DNA of 64,000 bases from G038396625 sp038396625 (GCA_038396625.1 CP121688.1:1488001-1552000); one strand, 5' to 3'. Positions 25,821 to 34,571 are shown, numbered from the stretch's first letter. The notes: a model not told the origin generated them from the sequence alone. Program-made: numbers and translations.

Positions 25821-26819
25821 TTATGCGAAAGTCGGAACTAATAACTCAGCAATCTGAACGGCATTTGTTGCAGCACCTTTACGAATATTGTCTGCAACAA
25901 CCCAAAGATTCATGCCATTTTTTACACTGAAATCTCTTCTGATTCTTCCCACATAGACTTCATCCGTACCAGCTGCATTACGTGCTAAAGGATATACATT
26001 AGAAGTAATATCATCCTGTACAGTGATTCCAGCAGCATTTTTTAAGATGTTTGTAGCTTCATCCAAATCAAAAGCATTTTCAAATTCTAAGTTAATAGAC
26101 TCACTATGACTATTCATAACGGGGACTCGTACCGTGGTGGCAGTAATACTCAAATCATAGTTATTGAAAATCTTTTTTGTTTCTTCTATCATTTTTATTT
26201 CTTCTTTTGTATAACCATTTTCTAAAAATACATCAATATGAGGAAGGCAGTTATTCGCAATAGGATGTGGATATGCTTTCATGATATCATTGCCTTTTAA
26301 ACCTTCTTCTAAATCAGCCACGCCTTTTACTCCTGATCCTGATACAGCTTGATAAGTCGAATAAATAATACGTTTGATTTTGTAATGATCATGTAAAGGC
26401 TTTAGAGCTACTACTGCTTGGATGGTAGAACAATTAGGGTTTGCAATAATCCCTTTGTTCCAAGATATATCCTGTGGATTAACCTCAGGAACAACGAGGG
26501 GAACGTTCTGATCCATTCTCCAAGCACTACTATTATCTACTACGATTACACCTTTAGAAGCTGCAATGGGAGCAAATTTTTTGCTGATATCTCCTCCTGC
26601 TGAAAATAAGGCAACTTGAATATCCTTATCAAAAGAAGCTTCTGTTAACTCTTCCACTGTATATTCTTTGCTTTTACATGTCACCTTTTGACCAGCTGAT
26701 TTTGCAGATGCAAAGACATATAAATTTTCGAAGGGGAAATCTCTTTCTTCTAATACCTTCAAAAAAGTTCTTCCAACCATACCAGTGGCTCCTACTACTG
26801 CAATATTGATTTTGTTCAT
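25821..26819 (-). CDS. asd: Aspartate-semialdehyde dehydrogenase
   Basis: A 332-residue NADP-dependent enzyme reducing aspartyl phosphate to the semialdehyde. The dinucleotide motif VVGATGMVG (res 8-16), the catalytic cysteine in NPNCSTIQ, the TYQAVSGSG loop and the substrate-binding VGRIRRD region are present. AGGAGG lies upstream of the ATG. It begins the asd-dapA-dapB-dapH run, with a 57-bp spacer to dapA. Confidence 0.95.
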   Translation of the reverse strand: MNKINIAVVGATGMVGRTFLKVLEERDFPFENLYVFASAKSAGQKVTCKSKEYTVEELTEASFDKDIQVALFSAGGDISKKFAPIAASKGVIVVDNSSAWRMDQNVPLVVPEVNPQDISWNKGIIANPNCSTIQAVVALKPLHDHYKIKRIIYSTYQAVSGSGVKGVADLEEGLKGNDIMKAYPHPIANNCLPHIDVFLENGYTKEEIKMIEETKKIFNNYDLSITATTVRVPVMNSHSESINLEFENAFDLDEATNILKNAAGITVQDDITSNVYPLARNAAGTDEVYVGRIRRDFSVKNGMNLWVVADNIRKGAATNAVQIAELLVPTFA

Positions 26820-26868
26820 GTTATGATACCTCCTATGAATAATTATTTAAGTATATATAAATAGTGTT

Positions 26869-27639
26869 TTATGCCAATGAATTTCCAATCTCTACATGAA
26901 TGCCTAGTTTTTCCATACGCTTTAACTCATCTGCATTGGCTTTTTGATCAGTAATAAGCATATCGATTTTGTCAAGGGAACAGACTTTTGCAAAAGTCAC
27001 TCGACCGATCTTTCTGTAATCTGCAACCACAATATTTTGTCTACTACATGCAATGACAGTTTTTAGAAAATCGCTGCTGTCAATGGTGGAAGTGCTAACG
27101 CCAGCATGGGCTTGAATGCCTGCACAGGGGATGAATGCCTTATCAAAATGATAATTTTTTACATCATATATTGCCCTAGATCCCAATATATTGCCCTTAT
27201 AGTTTTTAACCTGCCCACCAATGAGAATGGTCTCGATGGTAGAAATAGCAGAAAAATCTTTTGCTACATCTAGGGAATTTGTAACAACAGTGATGTTTTT
27301 GTCTTTAAGGATAGGGATCATCAATATACTGATCATGCTTCCTAAAAGCATGATTGTATCACCATTATCAATCAACTGTGCAGCTTTTAAGGCAATTATT
27401 TTTTTTTCGCTAAGCGCAATGTTTTTTTCTTCTTCCATGGAAGGAATCCATTTGGATTTTTCTATTCTGATGGCGCCACCATGGGTCTTTTTTAGTAATC
27501 CTTTTTTTTCTAAAGCAGTAAGATCTCGTCTTATTGTGTAGATAGATACATCAAAGGCGTCAGTTAACTGTTGTAGATTTACGATGCCTTCCCTTTCCAG
27601 TAGTTCTAAAATCTTTTTTCGACGTGCTTCTGTAATCAA
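26869..27639 (-). CDS. DeoR/GlpR-family transcriptional regulator
   Basis: A 256-residue repressor-type protein. The DeoR helix-turn-helix occupies residues 1-60 (RRKKILELLEREG, VSIYTIRRDLTALEKKGLLKKTHGGA), followed by the DeoR C-terminal sensor domain. In that domain the segment NGDTIMLLGSMISILM replaces the usual DGDTIFLDxGTT phosphosugar-binding motif, so the ligand may not be a sugar phosphate. A TTG start at 27639 is preferred because GGAGGGG lies 6 nt before it; the ATG 21 bp upstream has no ribosome site. It is the first gene after the lysine riboswitch and just upstream of asd, an unexpected place for this family. Confidence 0.85.
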   Translation of the reverse strand: MITEARRKKILELLEREGIVNLQQLTDAFDVSIYTIRRDLTALEKKGLLKKTHGGAIRIEKSKWIPSMEEEKNIALSEKKIIALKAAQLIDNGDTIMLLGSMISILMIPILKDKNITVVTNSLDVAKDFSAISTIETILIGGQVKNYKGNILGSRAIYDVKNYHFDKAFIPCAGIQAHAGVSTSTIDSSDFLKTVIACSRQNIVVADYRKIGRVTFAKVCSLDKIDMLITDQKANADELKRMEKLGIHVEIGNSLA

Positions 27640-27873
27640 TAGGCTCCCCTCCGTATTCATAGATCACATGATTAACTTTTGCTAATATTATTATAATCTA
27701 TTTGCAAACAAATGGTTACATTTATCATAGCTTATTAGAAAATATTTGTAAATAGTAGGCGATACTTATTTCATGAAAGATATTGATCCAAATATAGATT
27801 TCATATTAGCAAAGATATAAGAATACGGTGTGGAGAAAAACTAAAGCTTTCTAGTAGCTAAATAATTTTGGAT

Positions 27874-27916
27874 ATAAAAAAAACGGCAAAAGCGTAAAAG
27901 GTACCCTTAGCCGTTT
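27874..27916 (-). terminator. Terminator/expression platform of the lysine riboswitch
   Basis: On the minus strand AAACGGC (27910-27916) pairs with GCCGTTT (27881-27887), with further pairing inside, and then reaches TTTTTTATA. It directly follows the aptamer. Confidence 0.8.
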
Positions 27917-27939
27917 ATAAACGTCAGTAGAATACAACT

Positions 27940-28150
27940 TTCACCCTGTGTGAAATAGCTCATCATCCATAGACTGGGTTATCTATTGATGACAGTACCA
28001 TGTTTATTCAACATAGCCCCAGCAGTATATCTAAAGGGGATAGATATATGCTTCGGCGATAACACCTTTCCCTTAAACCTAGCGGCTCCCTTTGCCTATT
28101 TTAAAGTACTTATTGTCTATCGCAACCTCTAAAACACAACCTTAGTTGAG
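27940..28150 (-). promoter_or_regulatory. Lysine riboswitch (L-box)
   Basis: Read on the minus strand, the region has the conserved lysine-aptamer pieces in order: AGAGGTTGCGATAGAC, AGTAC, GGGAGCCGCTAGG, AAGGTGTTATCGCCGAAGC, TGCTGGGGCTATG, TTGAATAAACATGG, ACTGTCATC and GATGATGAGCTATTTC. A terminator follows, so lysine binding should stop transcription. The first gene downstream is the DeoR-type gene (236 bp from the terminator), then asd-dapA-dapB-dapH. The exact aptamer ends are approximate. Confidence 0.9.
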
Positions 28151-28303
28151 TCGTAAATATTCATTTTAACGTATCTTAACATAAGGGGACGGGAATGTCA
28201 ACTAACATCTTTTAAATTTTCCCCTTTTCTAAAAGGAGAAAAAAAGATAGAATTACTTTATAGTAAAGAAATGTTTATAACATAAGATATGGAGTGACAG
28301 TGT

Positions 28304-29476
28304 ATGATTGACATTGAACAAGAAGTAAAAGATCTTAAAGAAGAAATAGTGAATATTCGAAGGACACTGCATCAAATACCTGAAGTTGGATTTGAAGAGA
28401 TAAAGACTTCGACATTTATTATTAGTAAATTAAAAGAATATGGAATAAAGAGCTATACCCATATTGCAAAGACAGGTATCGTTGGATATTTAGAGGGGCA
28501 TATAGGAAAAAAAACCATTGCTTTTAGAGCGGATATGGATGCTTTGACAATAGAGGAAAAAACTGATTTGCCTTATCCTTCTAAGCATAAGGGGATGATG
28601 CATGCTTGTGGACATGATGCCCATATGGCTATTCTTTTAGGTTTTGCAAAATTCTTATGTAAAAATAAAAAGAATTTAAAAGATAATATTGTTCTTGTAT
28701 TTCAACCTGCTGAAGAGGGACCTGGTGGGGCACAACCAATGATTGAAGAAGGCATTGTTGAAAAATTTCATATTGATCAAATCGTTGGACTACATGTTTT
28801 CCCTGAAGTAGAAGAAGGGAAGATTGGGTGTAGGTCAGGAGCGATGATGGCGCAAACAGGAGAATTTGATATCAAAATTTGTGGACAAAGTGGTCATGGT
28901 GCTATTCCACAAAATGCAAAGGACGCAATTGTCATTGCAGGAAACCTTATATCAACCTATCAAACGATTATCAGCAGGAATATCAATCCTATGGAAGGTG
29001 CTGTACTAACCATAGGAAAGATGTGGGGTGGAGAAAGAAGAAATATTATTGCAGGAGAAGTGGTTTTAGAAGGGACATTAAGAGCATTTCAAGAATCGAC
29101 CTATAATAAAATAAAAACTAGAATGCAAGAAGTAGTAAAGGGCTTAGAAACCATATATCATTGTTCGATAGATGTGGTATTTAGAGATATGTATCCTGCC
29201 GTAGTAAATGATGAAAAACTTGTGCATACATTGGTGGAGGCAATTGGAAAGAATAATATGGATTGGATAGAGCCCCAGATGATTGCAGAAGATTTTTCTT
29301 ACTTTCAACAGAAAATACCTGGATTATTTTTCTTCCTGGGAATAAAAAATAAGGAAAAAGGATATATTCATTCGCTTCATAATTGTCAATTTATCTTCGA
29401 TGAAGATGTACTTTTAACAGGGGTTCAAGTATATGTGAACCTGCTTAGGCAGATGAAAGGCTTAGAGGGGAGATAA
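28304..29476 (+). CDS. M20D amidohydrolase, probable N-acetyl-diaminopimelate deacetylase
   Basis: A 390-residue dinuclear metallo-amidohydrolase. Metal ligands are seen in MHACGHDAHM, FQPAEEGPGGA and GLHVFP; the dimerisation-domain block is SGHGAIPQNAKDA. The family includes N-acetyl-LL-diaminopimelate deacetylase, IAA-amino-acid hydrolases and amino-acid deacylases, which sequence alone hardly separates. The gene diverges from the lysine operon that carries dapH, whose product needs exactly this deacetylation, so that role is the best inference. GGAG lies upstream of the ATG. Confidence 0.85.
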   Translation: MIDIEQEVKDLKEEIVNIRRTLHQIPEVGFEEIKTSTFIISKLKEYGIKSYTHIAKTGIVGYLEGHIGKKTIAFRADMDALTIEEKTDLPYPSKHKGMMHACGHDAHMAILLGFAKFLCKNKKNLKDNIVLVFQPAEEGPGGAQPMIEEGIVEKFHIDQIVGLHVFPEVEEGKIGCRSGAMMAQTGEFDIKICGQSGHGAIPQNAKDAIVIAGNLISTYQTIISRNINPMEGAVLTIGKMWGGERRNIIAGEVVLEGTLRAFQESTYNKIKTRMQEVVKGLETIYHCSIDVVFRDMYPAVVNDEKLVHTLVEAIGKNNMDWIEPQMIAEDFSYFQQKIPGLFFFLGIKNKEKGYIHSLHNCQFIFDEDVLLTGVQVYVNLLRQMKGLEGR

Positions 29477-29552
29477 AGTAGTTTTTGAAACATAGAGAAA
29501 CCGTAGAGTTGATCGAAAGACAAAAACAGATATGCATAAAGGAGTGAATGGG

Positions 29553-30515
29553 TTGGAGGACAGAAAGAAAATAGGAATTTTAGGTGTAAATATGGTTTAT
29601 TTGATTACGGCTATTTTACTCTTGACGGTAGGTGCTTATGTGCAACGGAATGAAGTAAAGTCGGGGTTAATTATTACAGAATATATATTGGTTTTACTAC
29701 CACCTATTATCTATGCAAAGATAAAACAGGGGAATTTTAAGAAAATTTTTCGACTCAATAGACTATCTTTAAAACATGGTTTATTAATCATATGTATTAC
29801 TACACTGGTTTACCCCGTGGCATTGTTTTTTAATTTGATAGTGATGACATTATTAAGTACCTTAGGAAAATTACCACAGCCACCCATTCCTACGGCCAAT
29901 AATATGGGAGAGTATTTTCTTTTGATGATGATTATTGCCGTGTCTGCAGGAATATGTGAAGAAGTATTTTTTAGAGGCTTAGTTTTGCGTGGCTATGAAA
30001 AATTGGGTCAAAAATACGCTGTAATCATCTCTGCAATACTATTTGGGTTATTTCATTTTAATTTACAAAATTTTGCAGGACCTACTATACTAGGGCTTGT
30101 TTTTGGATATCTAGTATATAGAACCAATTCTTTATGGGCAGGAGTGATTGGGCACATCACCAATAATGGTGTAGCCGTAACATTAGGATTTATGATCAAT
30201 GTGGTGAATCAAAAACTCATCCAAAACGATGTGCCTACAGTAGAACAAATGCCCGACACCATTCAACTAGGTGCTGCAACTTTTTCTGTGGGCATAATTG
30301 CCTTACTTACAGGAACTGTCGCTTATTTTTTGCTGAGAATCATCATAAGAGACACACAATACCATCAATATGATATGGGGTTTGTGGATCAAGAAGAATG
30401 GATTACAGAAGAAAAGACGAAAAGTTCTCTATTAATAAGAGTGTTGCCTATCTTAATTACGGTGATGATTTATTTTTATGTGGGTTATCTACAGATAAAG
30501 TATATTATGAAATAA
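29553..30515 (+). CDS. CPBP-family intramembrane glutamic protease (CAAX/Abi type)
   Basis: A 320-residue polytopic membrane protein with the catalytic triad of motifs: EEVFFRG (EExxxR), FGLFHFN (FxxxH) and HITNNGVA (HxxxN). About eight membrane segments are apparent. Bacterial members are implicated in membrane-protein processing or bacteriocin immunity; no substrate is evident here. A TTG start at 29553 is chosen because AAAGGAG lies 8 nt upstream; the ATG at 29532 precedes that site. No nearby toxin or peptide gene was found. Confidence 0.88.
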   Translation: MEDRKKIGILGVNMVYLITAILLLTVGAYVQRNEVKSGLIITEYILVLLPPIIYAKIKQGNFKKIFRLNRLSLKHGLLIICITTLVYPVALFFNLIVMTLLSTLGKLPQPPIPTANNMGEYFLLMMIIAVSAGICEEVFFRGLVLRGYEKLGQKYAVIISAILFGLFHFNLQNFAGPTILGLVFGYLVYRTNSLWAGVIGHITNNGVAVTLGFMINVVNQKLIQNDVPTVEQMPDTIQLGAATFSVGIIALLTGTVAYFLLRIIIRDTQYHQYDMGFVDQEEWITEEKTKSSLLIRVLPILITVMIYFYVGYLQIKYIMK

Positions 30516-30572
30516 CAAAGCTTTGACGAATCTATATGGTTGTATTATAATCAAAGTGTCAATAGAATAGCC

Positions 30573-30657
30573 AAAGGGGAGCTAAAGACAATTTGGCTGA
30601 GAGGGAACTATTTTGTTCCGACCCATAACCTGAACTGGGTAATGCCAGCGGAGGGAA
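30573..30657 (+). promoter_or_regulatory. TPP riboswitch (thi box)
   Basis: The conserved segments occur in order: AAAGGGGAGC, GGCTGAGAGG, a variable hairpin (GGAACTATTTTGTTCC), GACCCATAACCTGAACTGGG and TAATGCCAGCGGAGGGA. These are the hallmark THI-box motifs. Binding of thiamine pyrophosphate should favour the terminator that follows. Confidence 0.97.
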
Positions 30658-30675
30658 ATAAAAATGTTGTACAAT

Positions 30676-30709
30676 ACCCTTTGTCTAGCCAGGATAAGGG
30701 GTTTTTATT
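30676..30709 (+). terminator. Terminator of the TPP riboswitch
   Basis: ACCCTTT pairs with AAGGGGT across a 12-nt loop and is followed by TTTTATTTT, immediately before the AAAGGAGG ribosome site of the first gene. Confidence 0.85.
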
Positions 30710-30728
30710 TTAAAGGAGGATGGTATAG

Positions 30729-31019
30729 ATGGCATGTGTAAATTTAAGTCTTCAAGTGTTGCCCAGGGTACCTGATGAAAAAATTTATCCAGTGGTAGAT
30801 GAGGTCATAAAATTAATACAAGATTCAGGGTTTAAGTATGAGGTAGGTCCTATGGAAACAACGATAGAAGGGGAATTGGATGATTTATTGGAAATCGTAA
30901 AAAAAGCCCAGGAAATATGTATTCAAGAAGGAGCAACAAGAGTCTTATCTGTAATAAAGATTGATTACAAGCCAGAGGGCGTGACAATGGATGAAAAGAT
31001 TTCAAAATACAGGGAATAA
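30729..31019 (+). CDS. Thiamine-binding-fold protein (MTH1187/YkoF-like)
   Basis: A 96-residue protein of the Thiamine_BP (DUF77) fold. Blocks ACVNLSLQVLPRV, FKYEVGPMETTIEG and ATRVLSVIKIDYKPEG are characteristic. Related YkoF binds thiamine or its pyrimidine precursor, and the TPP riboswitch just upstream supports a thiamine role. AAAGGAGG precedes the ATG by 8 nt. Its end overlaps the permease gene by 29 bp, so translation is probably coupled. Confidence 0.88.
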   Translation: MACVNLSLQVLPRVPDEKIYPVVDEVIKLIQDSGFKYEVGPMETTIEGELDDLLEIVKKAQEICIQEGATRVLSVIKIDYKPEGVTMDEKISKYRE

Positions 31020-31782
31020 CATTCTTCCTATCGGTTTTGTAGCAATATTCTGCATAGTATGGGAAGTAGTATCAAGGATTTTTGTGGTACCTGCATTTAT
31101 TTTACCGGCACCTACAAAAGTTATACAGACATTGATGAAAACTTTTCCAACAATGCTGAACCATCTAACGATTACATTATATGAAGCTTTAGTAGGCTTT
31201 GTTGTAGCGATAATATTGTCTGTGTTGATTTCAATAATGATGGATAGCGTTTCTATTCTGAAGCAAGCATTTTATCCTATTATTATTACTTCACAAACAA
31301 TTCCCATTATGACATTAGCTCCTTTGTTCGCCATATGGTTTGGATATGGATATCTGCCGAAAATCGTGGTGGTGGTGTTGGTTTGTTTTTTCCCAATAAC
31401 CATCAGTTTATTAGAAGGCTTAGGGTCTGTAGATAAAGAACTGCTTGATTTATTAAGGGCAATGGGAGCTAATAAAATGCAGATTTATAGAATTGTTAAA
31501 TTACCGTCTGTTCTGCCTAATTTTTTCTCTGGATTAAAGATTGCAGGTACCTATAGTGTGATGGGTGCAATCATAGGAGAATGGGTAGGAGGCAAAAAAG
31601 GTTTAGGTGTATATATGCTTCGGGTGCGACATTCCTTTGCTACAGACAAGGTATTTGCAACAATTATTATTATCACATTATTAAGTATTCTCCTGTTAAA
31701 GGGGATTCATCTGATTGAAAAAAAGACTATGCCTTGGATGCAATACCTAAATAAAGAGGTGGAGGAGGAAAAGAAAAGGTGA
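30991..31782 (+). CDS. thiX: ABC transporter permease, thiamine-precursor type
   Basis: A 263-residue binding-protein-dependent permease of the SsuC/TauC/ThiX class, with about six membrane segments and the EAA loop (RAMGANKMQIYRIVKLPSVLP) contacting the ATPase. It overlaps the preceding gene by 29 bp and the next gene by 4 bp (GTGA). With the lipoprotein and ATPase genes downstream of a TPP riboswitch, import of hydroxymethylpyrimidine or a related thiamine precursor is likely; the symbol rests on that context. Confidence 0.87.
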   Translation: MKRFQNTGNNILPIGFVAIFCIVWEVVSRIFVVPAFILPAPTKVIQTLMKTFPTMLNHLTITLYEALVGFVVAIILSVLISIMMDSVSILKQAFYPIIITSQTIPIMTLAPLFAIWFGYGYLPKIVVVVLVCFFPITISLLEGLGSVDKELLDLLRAMGANKMQIYRIVKLPSVLPNFFSGLKIAGTYSVMGAIIGEWVGGKKGLGVYMLRVRHSFATDKVFATIIIITLLSILLLKGIHLIEKKTMPWMQYLNKEVEEEKKR

Positions 31783-32810
31783 AAAAATATTTGATTACAT
31801 GTTTGATTTTATCTTGTATGTTGGGATTGATTGCTGGTTGTACATCCCAAACAGAGACACCACAATCTGTTGAAGAAGGAAAAGACTTGAAGAAAGTGAC
31901 GGTAATATTAGATTGGGTACCGAATACCAATCATACGGGTTTGTATGTAGCAAAGGAACAAGGATATTTTGCTGAAGAAGGGCTAGAGGTTGAAATCATT
32001 CAACCTACAGAGGGCGGTAGTGCAGATTTAATTGCGGCAGGTCAAGGAGAGTTTGGTATAAGCTATCAGGAACAAGTTACATATGCAAGAACAGCTGAAA
32101 CACCGCTGCCCATAAAAGCTATTGCTGCGATTATCCAGCATAATACATCAGGGTTTGCTTCACCAGTAGATAAAAATATAAAATCTCCAAAAGATTTTGA
32201 AGGTAAGAAATATGGTGGCTGGGGTTCCCCTATGGAAGAGGCAATGCTGAAAGCTTTAATGGAAAAAGAAGGAGCAGATTTTGAAAAGCTTGAAATGATT
32301 AATATTGGTGCGTCGGACTTTTTTACAAGCGTTGAAAAAGATGTGGATTTTTCATGGATTTACTACGGCTGGGATGGTGTAGCAGCAGAGCTTAGAGAGT
32401 TTCCTTTGAATTTTATAAAATTACAGGACGTAGATCCTCATTTAGATTTTTATACTCCTGTGATTATTGCTAAGGAAGACTTATTAAATAATGACCCTGA
32501 TTTAGTCAAAGGATTTTTGAGAGCAAGTACAAAAGGTTATGAATATGCCATGGATTTTCCAGAGGAATCAGCCAAGGATCTACTTAAAAATGTTCCAGAA
32601 CTGGATGAGGAAATGGTCATTGCAAGTCAAAAATATTTGGCCGATGAATATCAAGGGGATGCACTAAGGTGGGGAGAGATGAAAGAATCTGTATGGGTTA
32701 CTTATGCAAAATGGATGCAGGAAAGAAATCTTCTAGAAAAATCACTAAATGCAAAAGAAGCATTTACAAATGAGTTTTTACCTGAAAAAGAGCAATGCAG
32801 ACAAAGGTAG
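31779..32810 (+). CDS. thiY: ABC transporter substrate-binding lipoprotein, NMT1/THI5-like
   Basis: A 343-residue lipoprotein with a GTG start inside a GTGA overlap with the permease gene. The signal peptide ends in the lipobox IAGC (residues about 18-21). The mature part begins with VTVILDWVPNTNHTGLYVAKEQG, the classic NMT1/THI5-like opening of pyrimidine-precursor-binding proteins; WGSPMEEAML and SWIYYGWDG follow. It should capture a formylaminopyrimidine or HMP-like compound outside the membrane. Its 3' end overlaps the ATPase gene by 16 bp. Confidence 0.9.
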   Translation: MKKYLITCLILSCMLGLIAGCTSQTETPQSVEEGKDLKKVTVILDWVPNTNHTGLYVAKEQGYFAEEGLEVEIIQPTEGGSADLIAAGQGEFGISYQEQVTYARTAETPLPIKAIAAIIQHNTSGFASPVDKNIKSPKDFEGKKYGGWGSPMEEAMLKALMEKEGADFEKLEMINIGASDFFTSVEKDVDFSWIYYGWDGVAAELREFPLNFIKLQDVDPHLDFYTPVIIAKEDLLNNDPDLVKGFLRASTKGYEYAMDFPEESAKDLLKNVPELDEEMVIASQKYLADEYQGDALRWGEMKESVWVTYAKWMQERNLLEKSLNAKEAFTNEFLPEKEQCRQR

Positions 32811-33532
32811 AAGTATCTAACATAAAGAAGCGATTTGGTGATTTAGAGACATTAGAAGATGTATCCATTTGTCTTGAGCAAAATCAATTTGTAAGTATTT
32901 TAGGACCGAGTGGCAGTGGGAAAAGTACTTTATTTAATATTATTGCAGGGTTGATCAAGCCTGATGAAGGAATGGTGTTGATTGAAGGGGAAGATAGCGC
33001 AGGTAAAACTGGAAGGGTAAGTTATATGCATCAAAAAGATTTATTGCTTCCTTGGAAAAATATATTAGATAATGTATCTATTCCTTTAATTCTTAAAGGA
33101 AAAGCCAAGAAAGAAGCTAGGGATGAGGCAGAAAAATATTTAGATTTATTTGGTTTAAAGGGGTTTGGATTACATTATCCCTCACAGCTTTCAGGAGGAA
33201 TGCGACAAAGAGCTGCATTGTTAAGAACTTATTTGTTCGCCAATGATATCATGCTATTGGATGAACCATTTGGAGGACTAGATGCTATTACAAAAAGAAA
33301 GATGCAGCATTGGTTATTAAGTGTGCTAGAAAATTTACAAGCATCCATTCTGTTTATTACCCATGATATTGACGAAGCGATCTTTTTGTCGGACAAGATT
33401 TATATCCTTTCCGAAAGACCTGCAACAATAAAGACAGTAATAGATGTGGATATTAGAAGACCGAGAGATAATAAAACCTTTACCAGTCAAAAATTTAATG
33501 AGCAAAAAGAAAAGATTTTAAGTATCCTATAG
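32795..33532 (+). CDS. thiZ: ABC transporter ATP-binding protein, thiamine-precursor type
   Basis: A 245-residue ATPase with Walker A GPSGSGKST (about 37-45), Q-loop YMHQKDLLLPW, signature LSGGMRQRAALLRT, Walker B IMLLDEPFGGLD and the switch histidine in FITHDIDEA. It overlaps the lipoprotein gene by 16 bp and is immediately followed by the methyltransferase gene. It completes the ThiXYZ-type importer. Confidence 0.9.
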   Translation: MQTKVEVSNIKKRFGDLETLEDVSICLEQNQFVSILGPSGSGKSTLFNIIAGLIKPDEGMVLIEGEDSAGKTGRVSYMHQKDLLLPWKNILDNVSIPLILKGKAKKEARDEAEKYLDLFGLKGFGLHYPSQLSGGMRQRAALLRTYLFANDIMLLDEPFGGLDAITKRKMQHWLLSVLENLQASILFITHDIDEAIFLSDKIYILSERPATIKTVIDVDIRRPRDNKTFTSQKFNEQKEKILSIL

Positions 33533-33544
33533 GTGGTGTTGACA

Positions 33545-34222
33545 ATGGCCATATTTGATGCTATTGCGTTAGATTATGATCAATGGTATGAAAGCAAAAT
33601 GGGAAAGTTTGTAGATAAAGTGGAAACAGCATTGGCATTTTCGCTGTTTCGCCCTCAAAGGGGAATGAAAATTTTAGATGTAGGATGTGGAACAGGAAAC
33701 TTTAGTATTAAGTTAGCGGAAATGGGTTGTGAAGTAACAGCAATAGATATTTCAGAAGAAATGCTTCAAATCGCTCGAAAAAAAGCAGAAGAGAAAAAAT
33801 TAGATATTACATTTCAGAAGATGGATATTTATAATTTAAAATTTAAGGACGGTTCTTTTGAAGCAGTGTTTTCTATGGCAGCATTTGAATTTATTGAGGA
33901 GCCTAAAAAAGCCTACGATGAAATGTATAGAGTATTAAATAAGGACGGACAGTTATTAATTGGTACAATACATAAGGATAGTCACTGGGGCAGATTATAT
34001 TTGTCAAAAGTATTTCAAGAAAATACTATATTTCAGTACGCGCATTTTAAATCAATGGAGGAACTAAGAGAATTAGATCTTAAGCATTTAGTAGATAGTG
34101 GAGAATGTTTGTTTATTCCTCCAAATACTGCAGAAGAAGATATCACCATGGAAAAAGAACAAAGGTTTTCTAAAGAGGGAAGAGGTGGATACATATGTGC
34201 CCTTTGGAAAAAAACAGAATAG
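33545..34222 (+). CDS. Class I SAM-dependent methyltransferase in the thiamine operon
   Basis: A 225-residue methyltransferase with motif I LDVGCGTGNFS, the post-I acidic loop TAIDISEEML and motif II-like GSFEAVFSMAAFEFI. The ATG at 33545 is selected: AGGTGG at 33531-33536 is 8 nt upstream, while a GTG at 33533 overlaps that site. It lies inside the TPP-regulated operon, between the ATPase and the second thiamine-binding-fold gene, and overlaps the latter. Methyl acceptor unknown; modification of a thiamine precursor or degradation product is a guess from context. Confidence 0.85.
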   Translation: MAIFDAIALDYDQWYESKMGKFVDKVETALAFSLFRPQRGMKILDVGCGTGNFSIKLAEMGCEVTAIDISEEMLQIARKKAEEKKLDITFQKMDIYNLKFKDGSFEAVFSMAAFEFIEEPKKAYDEMYRVLNKDGQLLIGTIHKDSHWGRLYLSKVFQENTIFQYAHFKSMEELRELDLKHLVDSGECLFIPPNTAEEDITMEKEQRFSKEGRGGYICALWKKTE

Positions 34223-34467
34223 CTTCCTGTGAAATCACATATTTTCCTATACAGAGTGAAAACTATTTAGAAGATATTCATAAAGTGTTAGAACTGATTC
34301 AATCCTATCCTGTAAATTATGAAATTGGTGTATTATCTACAACGATAAGAGGGGATAAGGATACGCTTTTTAAGCTAATCAAGGATATCTACGATAAGAT
34401 GGAAGCAGATGGATGTTATTTTACTATAAGTGTGATGATGTCCAATATATGTGGGTGCCAGCTATAA
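34195..34467 (+). CDS. Second thiamine-binding-fold protein (YkoF-like)
   Basis: A 90-residue protein whose SCEITYFPIQSENYLEDI, VNYEIGVLSTTIRGDKDTLF and FTISVMMSNICG follow the YkoF repeat pattern. It shares the fold of the 96-residue protein that opens the operon but is divergent and Cys-rich at its end. It overlaps the methyltransferase gene by 28 bp and is the last gene of the thiamine operon. Binding of thiamine or HMP is inferred from the family. Confidence 0.78.
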   Translation: MCPLEKNRIASCEITYFPIQSENYLEDIHKVLELIQSYPVNYEIGVLSTTIRGDKDTLFKLIKDIYDKMEADGCYFTISVMMSNICGCQL

Positions 34468-34532
34468 AGAAGAATGAATAAAAATACTTAAAGTTTTTTC
34501 ATAAAATAAAGGATACATAGGTATAAAAAGGC

Positions 34533-34568
34533 TACCCCTTACCAACAATATGTAGTAGGGGAGGGGTA
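34533..34568 (+). promoter_or_regulatory. Possible hairpin covering the SASP ribosome site
   Basis: TACCCC (34533-34538) can pair with GGGGTA (34563-34568), with TAC/GTA pairing inside. This would mask the GGGGAGGGG ribosome site at 34558-34566 of the SASP gene. A translational control role is possible but untested. Confidence 0.35.
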
Positions 34569-34571
34569 TAT

